This document shows, piece after piece, positions 17,671-26,500 of a stretch of 64,000 bases of DNA. The position numbers and the translations under genes were made by a program. Below the pieces are notes generated by a model. The model saw nothing but the letters and a program-made list of their open reading frames with translations. It did not search any database and had not been told where the DNA came from. The stretch is taken from the NCBI RefSeq assembly GCF_000613125.1, contig NZ_HG964497.1, positions 88,910 to 152,909 of the forward strand. Reading direction: 5' to 3'. The stretch is from Bacillus sp. EB01 (GTDB lineage: Bacteria; Bacillota; Bacilli; Bacillales; Cytobacillaceae). The first letter of the stretch is position 1. Each line of letters opens with the position of its first letter.

Positions 17671-17897
17671 TAACCATCCCCCCAGATGTTTGGTATTTAC
17701 TATATTAACAGAATTAATAGTAAATTGTCACAAAATGTTCAAATTTTAATGAAACTTTTTTTCGACTTTTTTCTATGCTTCGCTGTCACTAATTCGCCAA
17801 TATTTGTGATTTTTCTCAAGAAATTCCTCCTAAAATGAAGGACTCTGGCAGTCAAAACTCGAACCTTTTAGAGTAGTTAAATAAAGGAGGAGATTAG

Positions 17898-18251
17898 ATG
17901 AAGAAGAAATTACTTGCTATGTTGTTCAGTGGAGCCATTGCGTTTGGAGTATTTGCGGTTCCGGGGAATGTGGTGAAAGCTGAGGAGCCATGTGCATGTC
18001 ATGAAATAGGTCCAGTTACAGGTGAGGTTAGAAATCAAATTGTTGCAGAATTGCTCAGTAGTGATGCTTTTAAAACAAAAAAAGCAGAGCTGATGGCATC
18101 TGGTTCAATTTGGACCGGGGCTGTCGCAATTGAAGTAGTGGTACCGAAAGAAGGAATGATTATGGTAGGTGTTCCTTTTAAGAGTCCTACTGGCTCAACT
18201 GTATTCCATGTATTTATTAACGGCATATATGCAGGTCCTGTACCAATGTAA
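17898..18251 (+). CDS. Secreted 117-aa protein with CACH motif, unknown function
   Basis: Starts behind an ideal AAAGGAGGAG site. A signal peptide covers residues 1-28 (MKKKLLAMLFSGAIAFGVFA...VKA). The mature part begins EEPCACHEIGP, with two cysteines and a histidine in four residues (not a CxxCH haem site). A helical segment EVRNQIVAELLSSDAFKTKKAELMASG follows (residues about 43-69), then a beta-rich end (IEVVVPKEGMIMVGVPF...TVFHVFINGIYAGP). It is monocistronic with its own terminator. The helix-plus-strand layout reminds me of exported peptide families of Bacilli, but I cannot name one. Confidence 0.75.
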   Translation: MKKKLLAMLFSGAIAFGVFAVPGNVVKAEEPCACHEIGPVTGEVRNQIVAELLSSDAFKTKKAELMASGSIWTGAVAIEVVVPKEGMIMVGVPFKSPTGSTVFHVFINGIYAGPVPM

Positions 18252-18260
18252 ATAATACGC

Positions 18261-18292
18261 AAAAGGGAGCGGCCAAAAGCCGCTCCCCTTTT
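18261..18292 (+). terminator. terminator of the secreted-protein gene
   Basis: AAAAGGGAGCGGC / GCCGCTCCCCTTTT, 13-bp stem with T-run; A-run on the other side, so it also serves the convergent aldo/keto reductase gene. Confidence 0.93.
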
Positions 18293-18311
18293 ACTTCTCC
18301 TATTTAACTAC

Positions 18312-19247
18312 TTATATTAACTCTTTAAAGTTTTGGTCGATTTGGTCAATTTCGTCCTTTGTCAGATTTACCTCAAGTGTCCTCAAGTTACGCAAAACCT
18401 GCTCCGCCTTCTTTGCACCAGGAATGATGGCGTCAATTGCGTCTCTCGACAAATACCAGGCTAGCACGATATGCGAGACCTCTACCCCTTTTTCTTGAGC
18501 GATTTTTCGGATGCGCTCTACTTTCTGTATATTCCTTTCATATACACCTTCCTTAAAATACTTCCCTCGCTTTCCGCTTACATCGGTATTCAGGTCATAC
18601 TTACCTGTCAAAAGCCCTGATGCGAGTGGAAAATATGGCACATATGAGATTCCGTGCTGTAAAGCGTATGGAAATAACTCTATCTCAGCCGAGCGGTTGA
18701 TTAAATTGTACTCACCCTGATAAACGTCCACATGACCATCTTTATTTGCTTCTTTCAACTGGTCAATTGAAAAGTTCGATACCCCTATTGCACGGATTTT
18801 CCCTTCATCCTTTAGTTTCTTTAATACACCTACAGCTTCATCTTTAGATGTATCCTTGTCCGGAAAATGAATGTAAAACAAATCTATGTAATCGGTTTGC
18901 AGCCGCTGAAGGCTATCTTCCACCGATTGTTTTAAAAAGGAAGGTGAATTATCATGCACAACATCTTTACCAACAAATTTGTAAGATGCTTTTGTCGCAA
19001 TTACGACTTCAGACCGTACACCAAGTTCTTTAACCACTTCCCCGATCAGCTCTTCGGAACGTTTTGGCCCATACATAAAAGCTGTATCAATAAAGTTTAA
19101 CCCATTGTTGATACCTGTCCTGAGTAATTCACGTCCTGCTTCCTCATCAGCATCCGGATATATATTGTGGCCTCCAACATAGTTAGTTCCCAGCCCAACC
19201 GGGTTTATAAAAAGCTCTGTCTTGCCTAGTCTTACTCTCATTGTCAT
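18312..19247 (-). CDS. Aldo/keto reductase
   Basis: A 311-aa TIM-barrel NADPH oxidoreductase. The catalytic tetrad is readable: Asp in FIDTAFMYG, Tyr in MYGPKRSEELIG, Lys in IATKASYKF, His in LFYIHFPDKD; the cofactor-binding end has IPGAKKAEQVLRN. The substrate is not predictable. A GAGGAG site is 9 nt before ATG 19247. It is a single gene, convergent with the secreted-protein gene. Confidence 0.93.
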   Translation of the reverse strand: MTMRVRLGKTELFINPVGLGTNYVGGHNIYPDADEEAGRELLRTGINNGLNFIDTAFMYGPKRSEELIGEVVKELGVRSEVVIATKASYKFVGKDVVHDNSPSFLKQSVEDSLQRLQTDYIDLFYIHFPDKDTSKDEAVGVLKKLKDEGKIRAIGVSNFSIDQLKEANKDGHVDVYQGEYNLINRSAEIELFPYALQHGISYVPYFPLASGLLTGKYDLNTDVSGKRGKYFKEGVYERNIQKVERIRKIAQEKGVEVSHIVLAWYLSRDAIDAIIPGAKKAEQVLRNLRTLEVNLTKDEIDQIDQNFKELI

Positions 19248-19485
19248 GCTTTCAACTCCTCACTTGTGCCTGTGTTCATCATAACAAACCGCAATTCACT
19301 TTAAAAACCAAATGAAATATCAATCCCCTATAAATATTGAATTGGGTTGTTATGTTCTTACCTTCCTTGTTTTGTATTAAACATCTAGTTCCTTAATCTT
19401 CCCACACCTACAGTACATATAAGTTAACCAAAGACAAATACTTGAATGTCTTTCTTTTAACAGTACGCATTTGGGGTGCTGGAGA

Positions 19486-19740
19486 CGAAAGTGTAGTGAG
19501 GGCCGCCCCTGATCATTGGTTGCATAGTCATGCTCATGTACCAGAGGCTAGTGAATTGAATTTAAAATAGTTACATGACTATGTATGGGATGGTTGTTTA
19601 TCACTATTTTTTTCAGGTAAGGAGTAGTAAGGGTCTGGCCCGGACCATTAGGTGGATAGTCATGCTCATGTACCGGAGGCTAGTAAATTGAATTAAAAAT
19701 AGTTACATGACTACTTGGGAAAATTATTTATTACTATTTT
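19486..19740. repeat. 132-bp tandem repeat, two units with internal hairpin
   Basis: Two direct copies, offset 132 bp, share TAGTCATGCTCATGTACC, GAGGCTAGT and AATAGTTACATGACTA. Copy 1 has perfect 10-bp arms CATAGTCATG (19523-19532) and CATGACTATG (19574-19583). Copy 2 has the shorter pair at 19656-19664 and 19706-19713. Each unit ends in a TTATTACTATTTTT-like T-rich tail, so each looks like a stem-loop plus T-run. Copy 2 abuts the truncated TorD-like frame. The rest of the gap from 19248 is AT-rich without a gene. Confidence 0.85.
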
Positions 19741-20069
19741 TCTTGAATGACGAATCCACTGCAATCCATGCTAACAGATTCCCATGGGGGCGCCGGCAGG
19801 ACATTAGGCCCGACAAAAAAGAAATTAAATTCATCCCGGCCTTCCTGGATAAGCTTCTCAGGATCTTGATTAAGGGCAAGAAGAAACTCCTTTATTATTG
19901 CGCCTCCAGCACTGTTTTCAGCTAAGGTTTGAGAGTTTTGATCAGCATTCAATGCCTCTGCCCTGTCTATATCAGGTGCTGCATCAAGAAGAAAGCGGAG
20001 AAAGCTGTTCATATAATATCTGGTTAACAAACTATTCTGGTCGTCGGCCAAGCTTTTAGCTTCAATCAT
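19734..20069 (-). pseudogene. Truncated TorD/DmsD-type chaperone remnant
   Basis: A 111-aa frame resembling the N-terminal half of TorD-family chaperones, with the hallmark FFFVGPNVLPAPPWESVSMD near residues 83-102. TorD-family proteins are normally about 200 aa and continue through an EPDH region that is missing here. The frame ends in the T-rich tail of the 132-bp repeat. A GGCGGTG site precedes ATG 20069. I read it as the stump of a maturation chaperone for a molybdoenzyme, broken at the repeat. No molybdoenzyme gene is adjacent; napA is 7 kb away with its own NapD. Confidence 0.7.
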
Positions 20070-20791
20070 TTTTTCACCGCCAATTCCACCATTTTCAACT
20101 TGCTTTCAATGTAAAATATATCCATGATCACTTTTCATTTTACATGATTTTTAACTATGCTCAGAATTTCACAAATAAGATTCTAATACTGTTCAAAATC
20201 TTATTACCGAATTATGAACAATGAGAATGAAAGTCAGTGTTTTCTTAAGATAACATCCTCTTGAAATCTCTATTAAAAATTTCTTTAGCTTAGTTTACTT
20301 GTCAGAAGTTAGTCTGGGATTAAGTACCCATTAAATTTTTCTTAAATAATATTAAATAAATAAAATGAAAAGTGCACCCAAAATTGTTTTATTTAGAGTG
20401 AATTAATCAGAATTTTTTCATGCAAAAAAGTCCAATGTTACTTAATCATATGTTAAAATAATATTAAGTAACATAGTAAAGAAGATTGCAAAGCTTTTTT
20501 CTACCTTTTTGGACACAAAAATCAGCACTCCTCCACTTTGCAGAGCATTAATCGCAGCACTCTATTCTTTTAACTCACCTAACAATTCCATGAATAACAC
20601 CCTAGGCGTAATACTCCATTTACTCGGTTTTACTATAACTCTTCTCTGCAAATGATCTAAAGGAGATATTTAGCATTACTTCTAATAAATTGGAGGTACT
20701 GACCAATTTATGAATGGTACTTCCTATAACGGTTTCCCTTGGATCTTCAATCGGATATAAACTCTTTTCATTCACCTTAAGGAGGGATTTA
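20070..20791. other. 720-bp AT-rich intergenic region
   Basis: No supported gene. It holds the dyad promoter-like element at 20436-20473. A 63-codon minus-strand open frame at 20620-20811 has no ribosome site. Confidence 0.6.
20436..20473 (+). promoter_or_regulatory. 38-bp dyad with embedded -10 (orphan copy)
   Basis: Perfect 11-bp arms TGTTACTTAAT / ATTAAGTAACA around ATATGTTAAAAT-like sequence. The same arrangement precedes the recombinase gene at 35912-35950. Here no gene starts just downstream (next start at 20792). Confidence 0.7.
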
Positions 20792-21109
20792 ATGAATATT
20801 GGAATTGGCATTATCTTGTTAATCTATTTGATGATCGTCGCGTTTGGGTTTATAGCTTATATATATTTCTCAAAACAGAGCAGAACTGGCTATTTAGTAA
20901 TAAACAAATCTTATACGAATGCTTTGTTAGTCCTTTTTATTACCATTGTTTTGGCCATTACAATGATTATACTCCCTTTCATTCCTGTTGATAAAAGCTC
21001 TGCGGGCCAGTTAATCCTCGGTAGCAAGATTATTTCCCTCTTAACCCTTTGCGTCAGCTTGTTTGTATTAAGCAAGAGATACTTTAAACAACCCCCCTAC
21101 TCTAAATAA
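20792..21109 (+). CDS. Small membrane protein of unknown function
   Basis: A 105-aa protein with three hydrophobic segments (about residues 3-24, 43-64, 75-95) and a basic end. ATG 20792 follows TTAAGGAGGGATTTA, an excellent site; the longer open frame from 20714 is rejected. No family recognised. It is convergent with the copper-oxidase gene block and separated from it by a terminator. Confidence 0.75.
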   Translation: MNIGIGIILLIYLMIVAFGFIAYIYFSKQSRTGYLVINKSYTNALLVLFITIVLAITMIILPFIPVDKSSAGQLILGSKIISLLTLCVSLFVLSKRYFKQPPYSK

Positions 21110-21201
21110 AATATGGACAATGATCATGTGCATACCCTATATCAGAACTATCCTTTAGGAGAATTTCCGAGTTAGAAAACGCTAAATTAGGAAAGCAGAA
21201 A

Positions 21202-21244
21202 GGCCCTCCGCTCACCATTTCCGGTGAAAAGGAGGCTTTTTTAT
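21202..21244 (+). terminator. terminator between the small membrane gene and the oxidase block
   Basis: CCTCC..CACC / GGTG..GGAGG stem followed by GCTTTTTTATTTT on the plus strand. Confidence 0.75.
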
Positions 21245-21309
21245 TTTCAAGTTTTTTCAATAAGAAAAGGCCAGAAGATTTTGCTTCTGTCCCTCTCTTG
21301 ACGAATTTA

Positions 21310-23523
21310 TTACTTTGCTCTGGCGTTGAATGTTTCCTTGCCACCAGATGTTGAAACAAACGTCAATTGTACTGTGTTTCCATTTGGAACCGTCGCGGTT
21401 GCGTTCCCTGCCCCTCGATATCTAAAGGTCCCTATTGCATCAACTGTAACTGTTGCCACTTTCTTTCCATTTGCGGTATCCCCAATAAATATATCAACGT
21501 TCACACCAGGCCCAAAGACATTTGAAGCACCATCGATTCTCCATTCCCTTTTATCCCGCCTGTATTCCGCGCCAGAAACAGTAAGATCATCTGGTAGTGC
21601 AGTTATTGATACGGTATCGGTAACACTTCCCCCCGGTCCGTTAGCCTTTACTTCCAGTTTAACGGTTCCAGCCTGCTTAGGGAAAGTAAACGATGGTGAT
21701 GCTGTGTTAGCACCTGCAAGGGTAATGTTTGTAATCTGATTTTCAACTCCGTCATTCACTACTGTCCATTCATATTTCAATATATGTTGTCCTGTTGCGC
21801 TTAAGTTAACGACTTTTCCCTGCTCGGCAGTCTTGTCGGGACCAGCCTCCACAATTGGCACCAGATCGCTTTTGTCAAGAACTTTCAAGGTTACCTCCCC
21901 ACTAGAGATAGACGTGTCATCCGACCCTTTGACCGTTAATTTAAACACATATTCCCCAGGAGTTGATGGAGCAGTAAAAGTAGCTGTTTTCTCATTCGGA
22001 TTAATTAACTGCACAGGTTCAAGACCACTTATCTGTTCCCATAAGTAGGTTGTTATCGGTCCGCTTGAATTTGTTCCGTCAAGAGTTACCTCATCCCCCT
22101 GTAAAAATTCTGTTTGATCCACTGTTGGAACAGCGACAACCTTAATCGGAGTTAATACTTCTCCTGTTACTTTGACAGGAACAGTAATCGTGCCACCCGA
22201 AGTTGAGGTTACAGTTACTCTGCGGGGGCTAAAATTAACCTCAGTCTTTTCCAACTTCCCTTCTGTTAATTCTCCGAATCCTTTGGCAGTCAGAGTTGGG
22301 TTCCCTGCTTCATCACTTGATTCAGCAGTTACAGTAAGGGTTTTAGCATCATAATCATACTCCGCTTTTGCGGTTAAGAAATCTGCAGGATTAAAAGTCT
22401 TTACACTATGAGGCGTATCACCCACATTTGTGACCGTTATTTCTGGCGGTACTTCGCCAGTAAAGCGAATCCTTGCATAATATTGGCCGTCTTTGCCGCC
22501 AATCATCCTGACTGGTTCAAACCCCTCGCCACTAACTTCTATAGATTCCTTATCATCCTCAGAAAATGCATATACATCAAGTACTCCGCCAGTCTTGCCT
22601 GCAGTACGGCTATATGTGACTTCCTGAATCTCTATGCCGGAATTAACAGCTTCTTTCCCCATTAAGGAAAAATCCCTGACCATGATACAATCTTTGTTTG
22701 CAACTAATTTGCCGGTCTCATCGGGATCCATACAGACCGAATCTGCCAGTCTATCAAGAGATATAACAGCAATATCCTTTCCCTCTACCCTTAAGAAATT
22801 CTGTTTTTCTCCATTGTACGTGTAGACACTCCCCGTTACCTGTTGTTCCACATTTGGATCACCAATATATCCATCATCTGGATCATTTGTCCACCTCAGG
22901 AAGGTTCCAATCCTACTATTTAGGGCAAGATGGGGATTGCCGCCGCCCATATCCCCTATATCTTCAGTAAATCTGATTTCACCGCTACCTTCACCATCAT
23001 CCTCGGCCTTTATCACATCAATTCCATAAGGGTGAATGATTTTGTACTCCTCACCAGCAATTAATCCGTCCATTCTAAACCGTACACGGCCAAAGACCAT
23101 TTGCTGCCCATCAGTAGGGACCTCCTGGGTGAATGCTGCCTCTAGCTGGAAATTGCCTACTACTCTTCCGCCGCTTCCAGTTTCCATTTCGGCACTTGCA
23201 AGTTGATAAAATGCCTCGGATGGGAAGTTATCCGGCCATGAAATCGGTGCATTTGGATTTGGAAGATCCTCAGGAGCAATTGCACACATAGGGTCGCTAG
23301 CATCCAAACATAATTCCAACCTAGTACCATTCGCATCTTTAAACCAAACCGGGAACCCGTTCGCACCAATTGGCCCCATTTTCACAAGCTTCTCTCCAGA
23401 AGGTGGATCATCTGCAGAGGCTTTCCCCCAGAAAAATCCTCCGCTAAATGCTACCAGAACACACAGCAACACCAGAAGAAGACTTTTCAAAACGAGTTTT
23501 TTCTCTTGAATGAAATCTGTCAT
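21310..23523 (-). CDS. Exported 737-aa protein with Ig/PKD-like domains
   Basis: An N-terminal membrane/signal segment (residues 12-37, ending KASADDPPSG) is followed by a ~300-aa unique region with cysteine pairs (ELCLDASDPMCAIAP, DSVCMDPDETGKLVANKDCIM). The second half is beta-rich, with two PKD/Ig-like modules (about residues 470-650: VDQTEFLQGDEVTLDGTNSS, VEAGPDKTAEQGKVVNLSATG) and a C-terminal domain with EYRRDKREWRIDGAS. It is probably an extracellular scaffold, and the last gene of the multicopper-oxidase block, 58 bp after the giant oxidase gene. No enzyme motif seen. Confidence 0.82.
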   Translation of the reverse strand: MTDFIQEKKLVLKSLLLVLLCVLVAFSGGFFWGKASADDPPSGEKLVKMGPIGANGFPVWFKDANGTRLELCLDASDPMCAIAPEDLPNPNAPISWPDNFPSEAFYQLASAEMETGSGGRVVGNFQLEAAFTQEVPTDGQQMVFGRVRFRMDGLIAGEEYKIIHPYGIDVIKAEDDGEGSGEIRFTEDIGDMGGGNPHLALNSRIGTFLRWTNDPDDGYIGDPNVEQQVTGSVYTYNGEKQNFLRVEGKDIAVISLDRLADSVCMDPDETGKLVANKDCIMVRDFSLMGKEAVNSGIEIQEVTYSRTAGKTGGVLDVYAFSEDDKESIEVSGEGFEPVRMIGGKDGQYYARIRFTGEVPPEITVTNVGDTPHSVKTFNPADFLTAKAEYDYDAKTLTVTAESSDEAGNPTLTAKGFGELTEGKLEKTEVNFSPRRVTVTSTSGGTITVPVKVTGEVLTPIKVVAVPTVDQTEFLQGDEVTLDGTNSSGPITTYLWEQISGLEPVQLINPNEKTATFTAPSTPGEYVFKLTVKGSDDTSISSGEVTLKVLDKSDLVPIVEAGPDKTAEQGKVVNLSATGQHILKYEWTVVNDGVENQITNITLAGANTASPSFTFPKQAGTVKLEVKANGPGGSVTDTVSITALPDDLTVSGAEYRRDKREWRIDGASNVFGPGVNVDIFIGDTANGKKVATVTVDAIGTFRYRGAGNATATVPNGNTVQLTFVSTSGGKETFNARAK

Positions 23524-23581
23524 TATCTAGCCTCACCCCTACAGAATTATTACGAATATAGCAAACTTGATATTTAGCAAT

Positions 23582-26500
23582 TTATTTTTTTAAAACTACC
23601 TCCTTGCTGAAAGGTGATTCATTGCCATAGCGATCAACCGAAGTCAATTTGTAGGTATACCTCACTGAATTTGCTAAAAGCACATCTTTATATGAATTGC
23701 CTTTAACATAGTCTTTATTTACTTTTTCAAAAGTTTTCTCAGTAGCAGCCCTTCTGTAAACATTCACACCTACATTGTTATTATTCAGTGGGAGTTCCCA
23801 TTGTATTGTTGCATTATCTTTTCCAGACTTCACTTTACTAGGAGGCTCTGGCAATCGATCTGGCAGTGAAAGCAGATGCTTCAAAGGCTCACCATGAATA
23901 CGGAGTATTCCCCAAAGTCCACCTTCAAGGTACCTTCTCAGTTTCATTTCACGATACAGATAATCACCAGCCGGATTTTCCGCCCCTTCAAATTTTGCAG
24001 GAATAATATCCGATGTTTCTCCTGGTGTCAGGGACCCCTGGCTTGAAACAAGTTTTGAGTTTGGATCTGTCCATTGATATCGCCATTTATGGCTGTGAAG
24101 TGTAAAAACACTGCCTCTTGACCGGTCAGCCGTTTGCATGACCCTTAATCTAATAGGATCACCTATGTAGGCTTCCGGTATTGGAGTTGAAGGGTCACCA
24201 TGAATAACTGAGCTAAAAACAAGTGACTTATCCTGATTGTCTGAAAGGCGATGTTTAAAAGGCTCAGAACTATAATTAATTCCTTTCTCTCCCCTGTCCT
24301 CCATATCAGCATGTTTACCTGTTATCGGATCTATTTCTCCAGGAGTCGGCTTGCTTCCATCTTTTCCAATCGTATAAAGACCATCAGAGAACATTAAAAC
24401 CTGCTCCCTAAAATCAGGTCTGTCTGGAACTAAAATATCAGCGCGAGCCCCAGCCAATACAGCTTTCCCTGTTTTTTGGTCACGATATGTGGAACCCTTA
24501 GGTTCAATAACAAGTGCTCCATATCCTCCATGCAGGCGGTGGCTTCGTATGTCCCCATAATCATAAAGGATCGTCCCACCATATTCATTGTCTGCATACC
24601 AAGTGTAGGAAATGGTTTCATCAGGACCAATGGTTTGGTCATAGTTAAAGCCAATTGTTGCACCGTCTGAATTTTGGACATCATATTGAACCATTTGCGG
24701 ATGAAGGGAAACTCGGTTGGAATAAATCCAATTCGTATTTTTGGCCATTAGCAGATCTGGATCTTCACTATTTTCTGGCGGGTCGATTGGAAGATTGTTT
24801 CTAAGTGTCACTTTGATGCAGTCCCCTTCATTGGCCCGAATAACCAATGGTTCAGTTGATTTTTTCCCACCTTTAATATCAGGAACATCTTCAGTCAGAG
24901 CAAACATCATTCCAAATGGGTCATGATCGCCATCTTTGTTATAGACGATGTCTTTAAGGAACGCTGTTATATCAAAGTTCTTTACAGGAGCCCCCGGTGG
25001 ACAAATTTTGTCACCCCCTTTCGATTTTTGAGGATCCTTGCCATCCCGTTTCATTTTTTTGAGTTTATCAGGATCAACCTTTTGCTTTACATCGGCTCGA
25101 TCGGGTAGCTTCTTCAAATCTGTTCTTTCTCCCCAGACTCTTACAAAGCCCCATAAACCGCTCCATAAATCTTCAATCGGCTGCGACGACCAGAGGTAAT
25201 CCCTTTGTAGGACTCCCACCGGATTAGGCTGAATATCCATTGTAAATTGTTCCGAAGTCCCAATTGTTTGGGTCGACGTTATCTCCGTATCTTTATTGCC
25301 GCTCTCCTTGCTCCAGTAAAGCCCGTGTAAGTTAAAATTATGCTGGGTTTCATGCGCCCCCTGAATCAGCCTGATTTTAACAGGATCACCTGGATACGTT
25401 TCGATAATTGGAGTTTGCGGGTCGCCATGTACCCAGGAACTGAACACATACGCTGGGTCAGCATTGCTTCTTCTGAAAAAAGGTTCATTCGAGTAATTCA
25501 CAGCTGTGTACCCATGCGAGTGGACCGGGTCGGATGGATTGGCTTCCAGCTGCAGCATGTTACCATTCTTATCCAAAAGCTTTGCAAAATCATGATAAAT
25601 TAAAACCTGTTCACGAAAATCTGCCTTGTCGGGATAAACAATCATTGCTTCGGTTCCCGAGTTAATTTCTTTACCTGTTTTTGGATCTAGCCATTTTGAT
25701 CCTTTAGGTTCCACAATCAATGCTCCAAAGGTGCCATGGAACCCTTTTTCCCCAGCTGACATATGGTCGTGAAAAAGGACATTTCCCTCTTCATCGGCAT
25801 ACCAGCGATAGCGTATTTTCTCTCCGGGTCTGATTCCCTGATTATAATTCCAACCGACCGCTGTCCCATCTGAACCAAGCGGATCATATGAGACAAAATG
25901 GATGTGCATTGAAAGTGAATTTGGCTCTGGTACATCATAAAGATGATTCTCTAGAGTAATTTCAAGACAATCCCCCTCATTCGCACGGAGTACGAGCGGC
26001 CTCGGTCTTATTTCTCCAGAGAGAACCTTTTGTTCATCCTCAGCGAGGACATACATTCTCCCTTCTGGATCATAATCGCCAGCATTATTATAGATAATCT
26101 TTTTTTGAATACCGACTACATTGTATTTTCGGACAGGACTATCTCTTGGGCATCTGTCTATATTTGGGGCACCAGGAAGAAGTGTTTTAAGTACCCGTTT
26201 TTCCTTTTCAGTAGCAGGCCGCAGTTCAGGGTCCGGTGCAGTCGGAGGACGTTTCCCATGCTCTCCTGGTATAAACTTTGGAAAGCCCGGATTGGAAGCA
26301 GTTGGAACTTCTGGTGCCTCCCTATCCTTTAATGGAAGCAAACCAGGTAGCAGTTTATCGTGAACCCTTAGAAGCCCCCACATGCCCTCAAGATAATGAG
26401 GGAAAAGATGACAGTGCCATAAATAATCTCCGGGAGCACCCTTTCCATTTTGAACATAGCCAGCACCAAATTTAATTTTGACGGTTTGAGCATCCCCGAT

